NCBI RefSeq assembly: GCF_002246015.1
Contig: NZ_NOLJ01000001.1
Coordinates: 1,056,393 to 1,120,392 of the forward strand
Origin: Nostoc sp. 'Peltigera membranacea cyanobiont' 210A
GTDB lineage: Bacteria > Cyanobacteriota > Cyanobacteriia > Cyanobacteriales > Nostocaceae
Length of the DNA: 64,000 bases
Direction: 5' to 3'
A program made the position numbers and the translations under genes. The notes beneath the pieces were generated by a model. That model did not search any database. It was not told the origin of the DNA and saw nothing but the letters and a program-made list of their open reading frames with translations. This document shows, in pieces, positions 54,553 to 63,902 of this stretch; the first letter of the stretch is position 1; every line of letters starts with the position of its first letter.

Positions 54553-54741
54553 ATTTTTCCTGATAATTTTCGATTTTGGTTGCTAGTCCTTCTTTTATAG
54601 ATTTTCACATTTCTGAGACTAACTAAACAGCTATGGCTTATCAGTACAAACATACTCAACTTTGGCATCAGAGATTGTGACGAGTTACAAAGTCTTCTAC
54701 ACTGACTGAAATAGGTTTTAACTCTCTCTGTTAGGCTCCTC

Positions 54742-55638
54742 ATGACGGACAACGATTCTGAATACATCAGGCAAGATGAAGCCACTCGTGTGCGTGTATT
54801 AAGCGAAGCACTACCTTATATTCAACAATTTGCCGGTCGCACTGTTGTTGTCAAATATGGCGGCGCAGCGATGAAAGATAGCACACTCAAAGACAAAGTT
54901 ATCCGCGACATTGTATTCTTATCCTGCGTGGGCTTGCGTCCGATTGTAGTCCACGGCGGTGGCCCAGAAATTAACAGTTGGTTAGATAAACTGGGAATCG
55001 AACCACAATTTAAAAATGGTCTGCGAGTCACTGATGCCGCGACAATGGATGTGGTGGAAATGGTTTTAGTTGGTCGAGTTAACAAAGAAATTGTCTCCCT
55101 GATTAACCAAGCTGGTGGATTGGCTGTCGGACTTTGCGGTAAAGACGGTAATCTATTTACAGCCCGTCCCCAAGGTCAAGAAGGCATCGGTTTTGTGGGG
55201 GAAGTCAGCAATGTGAATATCAAGATTTTGGACACCCTCGCTAGCAATGGCTATATTCCGGTAGTCTCTAGCGTCGCCGCAGATGAGACGGGGCAAGCTT
55301 ATAACATTAACGCCGATACTGTAGCTGGAGAAATAGCCGCAGCACTAGGAGCAGAAAAGTTAATTTTACTGACCGACACTAGTGGAATTTTAAAAGATTA
55401 CAAAGACCAATCTACTTTGATTCCGAAAGTAGATATCCGCGAAGCCCGCGAGTTGATTGCTAATGGTATAGTCAGTGGTGGGATGATTCCCAAAGTGAGT
55501 TGTTGTGTGCGATCGCTTGCTCAAGGAGTTCGTGCAGCACACATCATTGATGGTCGCATTCCCCACGCCCTATTACTAGAAATCTTTACTGATGTTGGGA
55601 TTGGAACGATGATTCTCGGTTCGCAGTTTACGTCGTAG
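54742..55638 (+). CDS. argB: Acetylglutamate kinase
   Basis: 298 aa. [10 protein letters not shown] (about 35-44), [20 protein letters not shown], and [22 protein letters not shown] are canonical. It phosphorylates N-acetylglutamate in arginine synthesis. In cyanobacteria it is feedback-inhibited by arginine and relieved by PII. The N-terminal helix ([18 protein letters not shown]) is the arginine-sensitive hexamer type. Confidence 0.97.
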   Translation: MTDNDSEYIRQDEATRVRVLSEALPYIQQFAGRTVVVKYGGAAMKDSTLKDKVIRDIVFLSCVGLRPIVVHGGGPEINSWLDKLGIEPQFKNGLRVTDAATMDVVEMVLVGRVNKEIVSLINQAGGLAVGLCGKDGNLFTARPQGQEGIGFVGEVSNVNIKILDTLASNGYIPVVSSVAADETGQAYNINADTVAGEIAAALGAEKLILLTDTSGILKDYKDQSTLIPKVDIREARELIANGIVSGGMIPKVSCCVRSLAQGVRAAHIIDGRIPHALLLEIFTDVGIGTMILGSQFTS

Positions 55639-55757
55639 AGGCAGGGGAGGCTGGGAAAATGATTTGTAACTGTAATTTTGGGTAAATTAAAACTCGTTTT
55701 TTACTTGTGGACGAGTATTTGATATTCACCTCCCCTGCTCCCCTGCCCCTCTGCTTG
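55636..55757. repeat. Inverted GC-rich repeat between convergent genes
   Basis: GAGGCAGGGGAGG (55638-55650) pairs with CCTCCCCTG...CCCCTGCCCCTC (55730-55752). Likely bidirectional terminator. Confidence 0.6.
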
Positions 55758-56156
55758 CTAACGGGGATAGGTAATAATAACCCGCGATCGCCCGCCGCTA
55801 AATGGTGTACGACGCCATGAATTATTGATAATTACCGGATTAACTAGGGTTGAATCTCGAATTATGGGATTAATCAGGGTGGAATTTCTGATGTTTTGCC
55901 TTACCTGGGGATAGGAATAATCGCGGTAATGATTGCGTTGTATCATTAGTCCCGTTGTTGGGTCTACAGGCATAGGCATGGGAATCGGACTACCATAAAT
56001 AAAGGAACCCACAGAAGGCGACGATCGCCTGACTCCATAACCACCATCAATCCCGAACGCACGCTGTGCGGAAGCTGGAGCAACGCTTACACCCATCACT
56101 GCTAAAGTCATACCTGCTAAGAGCCAATTCAGTTGCGAATGCTTGATTTTCAACAT
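55758..56156 (-). CDS. Small secreted protein with Asn/Ser-Thr repeats
   Basis: 132 aa from ATG 56156 (AGGTGAG upstream). Signal peptide ends near APASAQ. The mature part is Gly/Pro/Arg-rich with a tandem RNSTLINPIIRDSTLVNPVI (about 90-115) and a basic end SGGRSRVIITYPR. No domain recognised. It may be an envelope protein specific to related cyanobacteria. Confidence 0.7.
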   Translation of the reverse strand: MLKIKHSQLNWLLAGMTLAVMGVSVAPASAQRAFGIDGGYGVRRSSPSVGSFIYGSPIPMPMPVDPTTGLMIQRNHYRDYSYPQVRQNIRNSTLINPIIRDSTLVNPVIINNSWRRTPFSGGRSRVIITYPR

Positions 56157-56326
56157 AATTTTGCTCACCTGCATTTGATACCGGAATTTTTAATTAGAAA
56201 ATAGTCGCAGCTACTTACTTAAAATTTTAGAAGTTTATCCACTTTCAGATTGCCAGCTTTTGAAAAGATTCCAAAAAGATTGCTGGCATTGGCAAAATGA
56301 AAATAGTGCTAATTTTTGTATAAGAC

Positions 56327-56869
56327 GTGAGTACAGAAAGTTTAGAAATTGCTAAAACCCGCTACCAGACTGGGAAAATTGCCTTTGAGAATGGGCAATA
56401 CCGTGAAGCCGTAGAAAATTTAGAAAAGGCCAGCGCTCTGTTAGCTCGTAATTCTCGCCTTGGGGGCGAAGTAGAAATTCATCTAGTGACAGCTTATGAA
56501 GCGGCTGGACGCACGGATGATGCGATCGCTCTTTGCGAAAGACTCAAACGCCATGCCCATTTTGAAATCAGCAAACAAGCGCGGCAGATGCTTTATATCT
56601 TAAAAGCACCAAAGCTGAAAAGACCAAGCGAATGGATGACCGAAATCCCCGATTTGGGTGCATTAGCCGATAATGAACTCAAAATTTCTGTACCTGCTAA
56701 GTCTCCAAAATCTTCTGTCCAGCAAAAGCCTAAACCTGCCGAGCCAGAATTTGTTGACCTCAGTCAGGTCAATACCAGAGATAATCGCTTTATCTGGGTG
56801 GCGCTAATTGCCATTGGTTTAACCATCTCGTACTTGGTTTGGTTGAATTTTTCAGGAACTCCTGGCTGA
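56327..56869 (+). CDS. TPR protein with C-terminal membrane anchor
   Basis: 180 aa, start GTG. Two to three TPR helical hairpins (about 5-95; KIAFENGQYREAVENLEKA, VTAYEAAGRTDDAIALCERL), a Pro/Lys linker, then one transmembrane helix (about 155-175). The TPR region should face the cytoplasm. Partner unknown; conserved in cyanobacteria as far as I recall. Confidence 0.8.
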   Translation: MSTESLEIAKTRYQTGKIAFENGQYREAVENLEKASALLARNSRLGGEVEIHLVTAYEAAGRTDDAIALCERLKRHAHFEISKQARQMLYILKAPKLKRPSEWMTEIPDLGALADNELKISVPAKSPKSSVQQKPKPAEPEFVDLSQVNTRDNRFIWVALIAIGLTISYLVWLNFSGTPG

Positions 56870-57244
56870 TAACAATTTTGGATTGGGGACTGGGAAGATT
56901 TGAATGAAGATTCAGATCCGAATTGTACTAAGAAAAGCCCAAAGGCTTGTGTCGTCTTGTTCCCAGCCTGGAGGCTGGGAATGTATTTAAAGTGGGCTTC
57001 TGCCTCTTGTCAAGAAGATCGGAGGCGGCAGCCCTCCCAGAATGGGTTCCCTGCCTAGAGGCTTGTTCCAGTCAGAGCAAGGGCTGTATGTATCTTTTCT
57101 TAGTGCCATTCGATTCAGATCCAAATCTTACTCATATTTTCTTACCCAGTCCCAGAGAAATCAAAATGGTATTCCAGGAATCTCAAACAATACTAAGAAG
57201 TCAAGATTGGTTAAAAAGTTTGACTTTTGGGGAGATTTATAGTT
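56870..57244. other. Intergenic region with repeats
   Basis: TTCCCAGCC-TGGA-GGCTGGGAA (56960-56981) is a perfect hairpin related to 15781-15803, and GGAGGCGGCAGCCCTCC (57022-57038) is another. The 116-residue frame at 56947 crosses these repeats and is not supported as a gene. Confidence 0.6.
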
Positions 57245-58147
57245 ATGAATTCTTCAATTTTCGGAAAGATTTTCTTGTGGTTAGTCAGACCGTTTAGTTT
57301 TGTGTTGGCAAAGATAAAATTTCTCTCACCACTGAATGGTCGAAATCGAATGAACCGGGTCTTTCCCATGCGAAATCCTATTCTGTGGCTCGTGCTATTA
57401 ACATCTTTGCTACTGACTGGCTGTGTGAAGTACGATGTAGGGCTTAATTTTGACAACTCAAATAGTGGCGAACTAGTACAGCATATTAAGTTGGGAGAAC
57501 GGCTAACGAGTTTTAGTGGCGATTCTGTGTACGAATGGTTAAAGAGCATAGAACGCCGCGCCCGTCAACTTGATGGTAAAGCACAGCGAGTTTCCCAAGA
57601 AGAAATCATCGTGACAATTCCTTTTAGCAATGGTAGGGAATTGCAAGAGAAGTTCAATGAATTCTTTAACTCCCGTGCGAATCAACCCTCTGAGTCTGTA
57701 CAGAACGAATCTGGCTCAGAACTGCCGAAAATTGAATCAAACGTCCTCTTGGAGCAGAATAATTTTTTACTTTTAGTCCGAAATCGGTTAATTTATGATT
57801 TGGATTTGCGATCGCTCTCTCTAATTGCCAGCAAAGGTAATGTTCTGGCGAATGCTGGTTCAATTCTCGATTTGGAATTTAGCTTGAAGACTCCTTGGGG
57901 AGCCAAAAATATTCAACTAACTGAAACTGCGATTGAGCCAGAAAAAAATGGCAATCAATTAGTGTGGAAACTCCAGCCTGGAGAGCTAAACCACATAGAA
58001 GCTGTTTTCTGGCTTCCCAGTCCCCTTGGTATAGGTGGGTTGTTAATTATCCTGTTTGTTTCGGGAGGATTGTACTTGAGATATAATTTCATGCCAGATC
58101 CAAGAATTCAGTTTCCTCCCAAAACAGCAGCAATCCAGGAACAGTAG
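57245..58147 (+). CDS. DUF3153 membrane lipoprotein-like protein
   Basis: 300 aa. Start ATG 57245 with GGGGAG 10 bp upstream; ATG codons at 57350 and 57368 would give a more normal lipoprotein signal (LLTSLLLTGC). The mature part matches DUF3153: CVKYDVGLNFDNSNSGELVQHIKLGERL, then a Gly/Leu transmembrane helix (about 260-282) and a short cytoplasmic tail. Function unknown. Confidence 0.8.
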   Translation: MNSSIFGKIFLWLVRPFSFVLAKIKFLSPLNGRNRMNRVFPMRNPILWLVLLTSLLLTGCVKYDVGLNFDNSNSGELVQHIKLGERLTSFSGDSVYEWLKSIERRARQLDGKAQRVSQEEIIVTIPFSNGRELQEKFNEFFNSRANQPSESVQNESGSELPKIESNVLLEQNNFLLLVRNRLIYDLDLRSLSLIASKGNVLANAGSILDLEFSLKTPWGAKNIQLTETAIEPEKNGNQLVWKLQPGELNHIEAVFWLPSPLGIGGLLIILFVSGGLYLRYNFMPDPRIQFPPKTAAIQEQ

Positions 58148-58229
58148 ACTATTTATCTGTTGAATCTTGTTAGCGAAGCCGATGCATTTTCCATCGGCTT
58201 TTCTACCTTTTTCCCAGCTTTTTGTAAAA

Positions 58230-58400
58230 ATGAGTCATAGCGAATTAGCCAAAGAAATTGTTCGTGTTTCCTATTTTAAAGGCGAGTTTCGGTTACGTTC
58301 TGGTCAGATATCTGACCATTACTTTGATAAATATCAGTTTGAATTTAATCCTTTATTACTGAAGCAAAGCATCAAGATTTGTAGAAGCAGACATCGATAA
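58230..58400 (+). pseudogene. pyrE: Truncated orotate phosphoribosyltransferase fragment
   Basis: 56 codons beginning MSHSELAKEIVRVSYFKGEF, the N-terminus of PyrE (FRLRSGQISDHYFDKYQFE). The PRPP-binding loop and the rest are missing; the frame ends after KICRSRHR. Start ATG 58230. It cannot be catalytic. A complete copy elsewhere is expected. Confidence 0.8.
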
Positions 58401-58543
58401 GTTAGCCAAAATTATCCAATACTTACTTTATGGTAACTACTTTACTTTAGTAACTAATTACTTTTAGTATCTAATGTAATGCTTTGAAATAGAGACTCAA
58501 AAAAAGTAAAAGCAGTAAATCCTAGTTAATCAGGAGATATTTG

Positions 58544-59161
58544 GTGGTAAACATTCTACATATTGATTCCAGCCCCCGTGGTGAACGATCGCACACCAGA
58601 GAACTATCTAAGGAATTCGTCAGTGGTTGGAAAGCAGCACATCTCGAAGATGCGATCGCCTATCGAGATATAGGGCGTCACCCAGTTCCTCACGTTGATG
58701 AAGCTTGGATTGCGGCGGCATTTTCACCACCAGAAACCCATACCCCAGAATTAACCGAGGCACTTAGGATTTCTGACGAACTGGTTGATGAGTTTTTGGC
58801 AGCCGATCGTTACGTCTTTGGAGTGCCAATGTACAACTTCAATATACCTTCCACTTTTAAGGCTTACATTGACCAAATTGTTCGCGCTAACCGGACTTTT
58901 GCTGTAGATGCTCAAGGTTTTAGAGGGTTAGTCGAGGGCAAAAAAGCAGTTATCATCACAGCTCGCGGTGGTGACTTTAGCCCGACATCTCCTTTCGTTG
59001 CCTATGATTTCCAAGAACCCTACCTACGGGCAATTTTCGGCTTTATTGGGCTTACAGACATTCAATTTATTAACGCTAACAGCCTGAATGAAGGTGATGC
59101 CCGTACCCAATCTCTATTAGAAGCAAGGGCAGCAATTCAAGACGCGATCGCCCAGTGGTAA
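58544..59161 (+). CDS. azoR: FMN-dependent NADH-azoreductase
   Basis: 205 aa flavodoxin-fold enzyme. NILHIDSSPRGERSHTRELS binds FMN phosphate; FGVPMYNFNIPSTFKAYIDQI and ITARGGDF are AzoR signatures. It reduces azo dyes and quinones with NADH. GTG at 58544 is 7 bp after AGGAG; TTG at 58541 would be too close. A transcript from here ends in an STRR hairpin. Confidence 0.9.
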   Translation: MVNILHIDSSPRGERSHTRELSKEFVSGWKAAHLEDAIAYRDIGRHPVPHVDEAWIAAAFSPPETHTPELTEALRISDELVDEFLAADRYVFGVPMYNFNIPSTFKAYIDQIVRANRTFAVDAQGFRGLVEGKKAVIITARGGDFSPTSPFVAYDFQEPYLRAIFGFIGLTDIQFINANSLNEGDARTQSLLEARAAIQDAIAQW

Positions 59162-59179
59162 GAAGGGCAGAGGAGACAT

Positions 59180-59290
59180 GGAGAAAAGACAAGGGGGACA
59201 AGGGGGACAAGGGGGACAAGGGAGAATTATTGAACAAGTTTCTCCCTTGTCTTCTCTCTCTTCCTTGTCCCCCTTGTCCCCTTGTCTCCT
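59180..59290. repeat. GGGGGACAA STRR hairpin between azoR and pdxH
   Basis: Four ACAAGGGGG units followed about 40 bp later by CTTGTCCCCCTTGTCCCC. Same family as 61197-61287 (shared GAATT-TTGAACAAG core). It lies between converging stops and probably terminates both transcripts. Confidence 0.8.
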
Positions 59291-59316
59291 CTGCCCCTCT
59301 GCCCCCTACCTCTTCT

Positions 59317-59961
59317 TCAGGGTGACAATCGCTCAATTTTCCAAGTGCTATTATCTAAACGGCTATAGAGTAAGCGATCGTGCAGACGGCTAGGGCGTCC
59401 TTGCCAAAACTCAATTTCTGTAGGGATAACTCGTAAGCCTCCCCAATGAGGCGGTCGAGGAATCTCCTGATTTTCATATTTGCTCTGGAATTTCTGCACG
59501 CGTCGCTCAAGAACTTCTCGGCTTTCTATCACCTCGCTTTGATTAGATACCCATGCACCCAAGCGACTTTTGGCAGGGCGACTTTCAAAATACTGGTCAG
59601 ATTCAGTTTCGGAAACTTTCTCCACATACCCCGAAATTCTGACTTGACGTTCCAGTTCTGCCCACCAAAAGACTAAAGCCGCCTGGGGATTTTCTGCTAG
59701 TTGTTGTGCTTTGTGGCTGTTGTAGTTTGTGAAGAAGGCAAAGCCCCGTTCATCAAAATCCTTGAGCAGCACCATTCTAGCTAAGGGCTTACCGTCTGGT
59801 GTGGCTGTGGCAATAGTCATGGCATTGGGTTCGGGGAGTTGTGCTGCTAGAGCCTGATCGAACCATTTTTTAAATTGGATAAAAGGATTGAGTTCTACTT
59901 CGAGTTCGCTTAAACCTTCCAAGGTGTAGTCTTTGCGAAGGTCAGCTACCGTTTTGTCCAT
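59317..59961 (-). CDS. pdxH: Pyridoxamine 5'-phosphate oxidase
   Basis: 214 aa. [49 protein letters not shown] and the C-terminal [15 protein letters not shown] are diagnostic. FMN enzyme that oxidises PNP/PMP to PLP. Residues for FMN phosphate (R, K in RMVLLKDF) and PLP (R-x-H at the end) are present. Confidence 0.95.
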   Translation of the reverse strand: MDKTVADLRKDYTLEGLSELEVELNPFIQFKKWFDQALAAQLPEPNAMTIATATPDGKPLARMVLLKDFDERGFAFFTNYNSHKAQQLAENPQAALVFWWAELERQVRISGYVEKVSETESDQYFESRPAKSRLGAWVSNQSEVIESREVLERRVQKFQSKYENQEIPRPPHWGGLRVIPTEIEFWQGRPSRLHDRLLYSRLDNSTWKIERLSP

Positions 59962-60088
59962 TGTGATTTGTTTCCTTGCTATCAGATACGCTTATATATA
60001 TCTTTGTCAAAAATATCTATGATGATAATCAGTGCCATCAAGAATTTTACAAATTCTCTGAATAAATATCTAAAATAGGTTGCCTCAG

Positions 60089-61183
60089 ATGCGCCGTTCA
60101 GCCTCCCTTCAACGCTTGTTAATTTATGGTCTGAGCGGTCCGATTATCGCTCTCAATGTCTGGCTGCTGTCTGTGCTTTTTCGCTATTTCCAGCATCCTA
60201 TTACCGTCTTGCTCATTGCAGCGATTCTGGCTTTTCTCCTAAATTACCCGGTTAAGTTCTTTGAACGTGCCCAGATCACCCGCACTCAGGCGGTGATCGT
60301 AGTTTTACTGGCAACATTAACACTGCTTGGGATTTTGGGCGTCACCCTAGTACCGTTGATTATTGACCAAACAATCCAACTGTTAAATAAGATCCCTGAT
60401 TGGTTAACCGCCAGTCAAGCAAACCTAGAGCAGTTTGAGATGTTGGCAAAGCAACGACGTTTGCCAGTCGATCTGAGGGTTGTAAGCAGTCAAATCAATG
60501 CCAACATTCAGAATGTGGTGCAACAGCTAGCTTCTGGTGCAGTGGGATTTGCTGGCACACTGCTGTCAGGATTACTTGACGTAGTGTTAGTTATCGTGCT
60601 TGCATTTTATATGCTTTTATATGGCGATCGCGTCTGGCATGGTCTGATCAATCTTTTGCCTTCTAACATTGGAGATCCCCTCACCACATCCTTGCGCCTA
60701 AACTTCCAGAACTTCTTCCTCAGCCAATTATTACTAGGATTGTTCATGGTGCTAACCCTGACACCAATTTTCTTAGTGATGAAAGTGCCCTTTGCCCTGT
60801 TGTTTGCCATATTAATCGGTATCTCAGAACTTATTCCCTTTATTGGGGCATCTCTGGGTATTGGTCTGGTGACAATTTTAGTACTACTGCAAAATTGGTG
60901 GTTGGCAGTTCAAGTTGCGATCGCGGCAATTCTCATGCAGCAGCTTAAAGATAACTTGTTAGCTCCCAGGTTACTCGGCAATTTTATCGGACTGAATCCC
61001 ATCTGGATTTTTGTGGCTATTTTGATGGGATTTGAGATTGCTGGGTTGTTAGGGACACTTGTTGCTGTTCCCATTGCTGGTACCATTAAAGGCACTTTCG
61101 ATGCTATTAAGAGCGGTAAGAGCGGTAAGCCGAGTGATTTTGTCTCAACTGTCACTATTGGTCACGATCCGCCCCCTGATTAA
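60089..61183 (+). CDS. AI-2E family (UPF0118/PerM) membrane permease
   Basis: 364 aa. About seven to eight transmembrane helices; VLLIAAILAFLLNYPVKFFE, an amphipathic central part (PDWLTASQANLEQFEMLAKQ), then IGISELIPFIGASLGIG and LLGNFIGLNPIWIFVAILMG, which are family motifs. Members export autoinducer-2, Na+/H+ or other solutes; the substrate is unknown. ATG 60089 was chosen over TTG 60080. Confidence 0.9.
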   Translation: MRRSASLQRLLIYGLSGPIIALNVWLLSVLFRYFQHPITVLLIAAILAFLLNYPVKFFERAQITRTQAVIVVLLATLTLLGILGVTLVPLIIDQTIQLLNKIPDWLTASQANLEQFEMLAKQRRLPVDLRVVSSQINANIQNVVQQLASGAVGFAGTLLSGLLDVVLVIVLAFYMLLYGDRVWHGLINLLPSNIGDPLTTSLRLNFQNFFLSQLLLGLFMVLTLTPIFLVMKVPFALLFAILIGISELIPFIGASLGIGLVTILVLLQNWWLAVQVAIAAILMQQLKDNLLAPRLLGNFIGLNPIWIFVAILMGFEIAGLLGTLVAVPIAGTIKGTFDAIKSGKSGKPSDFVSTVTIGHDPPPD

Positions 61184-61196
61184 GGTAGCAGAAGCA

Positions 61197-61290
61197 CAGG
61201 GGAGACAAGGGGACAAGGGGACAAGGGGGAATTCTTGAACAAGTCTTTCCCCTTGTCCCTAATTCTCCTTGTCCCCTTTTCCTCTTCCCC
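61197..61290. repeat. GGGGACAA STRR hairpin
   Basis: GGAGACAAGGGGACAAGGGG followed by CCCCTTGTCCC...CTTGTCCCC, an inverted pair like that at 59180-59290. The rest of the intergene up to 61499 shows nothing else. Confidence 0.8.
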
Positions 61291-61499
61291 GCCCAATGCC
61301 CAACTCAAAAGTTGCACAATCCAATATCACAATTCACAATGGTGATCGATTACAAATTTTAGAGGATACTGGCAGCAGGCGATTTCTGAGTAAAAGAAGC
61401 ACAAGCGAATTTATACAGTACACGCTTTGCCAATAGTCAATTAGTTTAGTGTTGAATTTACAGTATTTTGATTCTAATTAATTAACTTAGAACCTGTTG

Positions 61500-62330
61500 A
61501 TGGAAGCTTCCGAGCTGTTAGAAACAATCACATTTTTGATTTACCAAGCCGAGCAGGGGGAAATTGATCCTTGGGATGTCCAAGTGATTGAGGTGATTGA
61601 CCGCTATTTAGAACTGATGGCACCAGGGGCAATAACAAGAGGCTATGAAGCCGACTTGTCTCAATCTGGACAGGCATTTTTATCAGCATCAATGTTGGTA
61701 TTATTTAAAGCCAATACCTTGATGCAATTGTCAACAGTCGGAGATGCACAAGATGGTATAGAAGATGATGCCCTCTTAGAAGGTGAAGACGGTGTATTAC
61801 ATCAGGGTCATCGTCTACCATTAGAACGGCAATTGCGTCGTCGTCCAGCCGCAATGCCGCCACCAAAGCGCCGGGTGACTCTGCAAGAGTTAATCGAGCA
61901 ATTGCAGATTATGGCGAACCAACTGAAACTGGTAGAAAAAGTCAGCAAACCTATCCGTCCCAGGCGTCAACCTAGCGTCCAAAGTATGCGGGAGGCGCTG
62001 GAGTTAGCTCACCAAGAAAATCTGACAGAAGTCGCTGGAGAACTGGAGCAGGTGTTGAAATTGTCGGCAAGAGAGCTAAGTTTAGAACACAATTGGGTGA
62101 ATTTAGAACAACTTGTAGAATTGTGGACTAAGACAAAGCTTTTCAAGCAAAATGGGTCTGGACACGAGTCTGAACACAGTAACCTAGTTAGCGTTTTCTG
62201 GGCACTACTATTACTCTCGGCTCAATCGAAGGTAGAGCTATTTCAAGAGGATTTTTATCATGAAATTAAAATTCGCTTAATTAGAGATTCAGATCATATC
62301 GGCAAGCCTTTTGAGAATCCGATGAACTAA
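61500..62330 (+). CDS. scpA: Segregation and condensation protein A
   Basis: 276 aa. N-terminal ScpA domain (LLETITFLIYQAEQGEIDPWDVQVIEVIDRYL, FLSASMLVLFKANTL), an acidic/basic middle and a C-terminal winged helix (VSVFWALLLLSAQSKVELFQEDFYHEIKI). ScpA is the kleisin of the SMC complex for chromosome condensation. Start ATG at 61500 (TTG at 61497 also open). scpB is not adjacent. Confidence 0.92.
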   Translation: MEASELLETITFLIYQAEQGEIDPWDVQVIEVIDRYLELMAPGAITRGYEADLSQSGQAFLSASMLVLFKANTLMQLSTVGDAQDGIEDDALLEGEDGVLHQGHRLPLERQLRRRPAAMPPPKRRVTLQELIEQLQIMANQLKLVEKVSKPIRPRRQPSVQSMREALELAHQENLTEVAGELEQVLKLSARELSLEHNWVNLEQLVELWTKTKLFKQNGSGHESEHSNLVSVFWALLLLSAQSKVELFQEDFYHEIKIRLIRDSDHIGKPFENPMN

Positions 62331-62732
62331 GTCCATGAAGAGTGCTGAGTGCTGAGTGCTGTTAGCGTCAGCGGGGCGTTTAGCCCGTGCTGAGTTGAAA
62401 GGAGTCGAAGTGAAGCAGGAAGCAAAGTGAGTCCTTGGCATCAAGATTTCAGGCTGACTTGTGAGAAAAATAGGAATTTATTTTATGGGATTTTCCTCCT
62501 GGTTCCAGGATAGCTGCTGCCTACATTGTCATAGATTTTTGATTCAGCCCCAAAATCCGAGTAAATTGAAAAGATAAGCGATCGCTTGTCATCTAAGTAT
62601 ACCGATGGTTGTAATAACCACTAAATTCCTGTTATCCCTATTCTGGGGGATGACTTAGAGAAGAAATAAAAACTGATGATTAAGTATCACTCGATGAAAG
62701 TAAACTGGCTTGTGGTTGAGGGATAAATTTTT
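62331..62732. other. Intergenic region with STRR
   Basis: GTGCTGAGTGCTGAGTGCTG tandem heptamers (62342-62361) with a GCGGGGCGTTTAGCCCG hairpin after them. The rest shows no gene. Confidence 0.6.
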
Positions 62733-63902
62733 ATGAAAGCGATGATTCTCGCGGCTGGCAAGGGTACTCGCGTGCGTCCGATTACCTATACAATTCCCAA
62801 ACCAATGATTCCCATCCTGCAAAAGCCAGTGATGGAGTTCTTGCTGGAACTGTTACGCCAACATGGATTTGACCAAATTATGGTCAATGTTAGTCACTTG
62901 GCTGAGGAAATAGAAAACTATTTCCGTGATGGTCAGCGGTTTGGGGTGGAGATTGCCTATTCCTTTGAAGGAAAAATTGATGACGAGGGTAAACTGGAGG
63001 GAGAAGCAATCGGTTCTGCTGGAGGGATGCGCCGCATCCAGGACTTCTCACCGTTTTTTGATGATACCTTTGTGGTTTTGTGCGGTGATGCTTTAATTGA
63101 CTTGGATTTAACTGCGGCTGTTAAATGGCATAAATCCAAAGGAGCGATCGCTACCATTATCACTAAATCTGTCCCCAAAGAAGAAGTTTCTAGCTATGGT
63201 GTGGTTGTGACTGACGAAGATGGTCGTGTCAAAGCTTTCCAAGAAAAACCTTCAACTGAAGAAGCCCTCAGCACCAACATCAACACAGGTATTTATATCT
63301 TTGAGCCAGAGGTTTTTAACTATATTCCCTCTGATGTTGAATATGACATTGGTAGCCAATTATTTCCCAAATTGGTAGAAATCAAAGCCCCCTTTTACGC
63401 CATTCCGATGGACTTTGAATGGGTAGATATTGGTAAAGTCCCAGACTATTGGCGGGCGATTCGTGGTGTGCTGCTGGGTGAAATCAAAAATGTGCAAATT
63501 CCTGGTCATGAAGTCGCCCCTGGCATCTACACGGGCTTAAATGTCGCTGTCAATTGGGACAAAGTGGATATCACAGGCCCCGTTTATATTGGCGGTATGA
63601 CGAGAATCGAAGACGGAGCTAAAATTGTCGGACCAGCGATGATTGGCCCCAATTGTTGGATATGTAGTGGCGCAACAGTAGATAACAGCGTGATTTTTGA
63701 ATGGTCGCGCTTGGGCCCTGGAGTCCGGTTAGTCGATAAACTGGTATTTGGACGTTATTGCGTAGATAAAACTGGCGCTGCGATTGATGTTCAAGCTGCT
63801 GCTTTAGACTGGCTGATTACCGACGCTCGTCAGACACCACCATCACATACCCCTGTTGAGCGACAAGCGATAGAGGAATTGTTGGGGACGAACGTAAGTT
63901 AG
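62733..63902 (+). CDS. Sugar-nucleotide pyrophosphorylase (mannose-1-P guanylyltransferase-like) with hexapeptide tail
   Basis: 389 aa. N-terminal nucleotidyltransferase: ILAAGKGTRVRPITYTIPKPM (split; about 5-26), VLCGDALIDLD, INTGIYIFEPEVF and DFEWVDIGKVPDYW. C-terminal left-handed beta-helix (about 255-345; GPVYIGGMTRIEDGAKIVGPAMIG). Such enzymes make GDP-mannose or dTDP/ADP-sugars for polysaccharides. Metal D111 region GDALID is intact. Exact sugar uncertain. Confidence 0.88.
   Translation: MKAMILAAGKGTRVRPITYTIPKPMIPILQKPVMEFLLELLRQHGFDQIMVNVSHLAEEIENYFRDGQRFGVEIAYSFEGKIDDEGKLEGEAIGSAGGMRRIQDFSPFFDDTFVVLCGDALIDLDLTAAVKWHKSKGAIATIITKSVPKEEVSSYGVVVTDEDGRVKAFQEKPSTEEALSTNINTGIYIFEPEVFNYIPSDVEYDIGSQLFPKLVEIKAPFYAIPMDFEWVDIGKVPDYWRAIRGVLLGEIKNVQIPGHEVAPGIYTGLNVAVNWDKVDITGPVYIGGMTRIEDGAKIVGPAMIGPNCWICSGATVDNSVIFEWSRLGPGVRLVDKLVFGRYCVDKTGAAIDVQAAALDWLITDARQTPPSHTPVERQAIEELLGTNVS

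Noticed and set aside
54601..54741. NtcA site upstream of argB
   Set aside because: GTACAAACATAC has only six bases between GTA and TAC, not eight.
56947..57297. 116-residue frame before the DUF3153 gene
   Set aside because: Its start runs through palindromic repeats and its end overlaps the DUF3153 gene in another frame.
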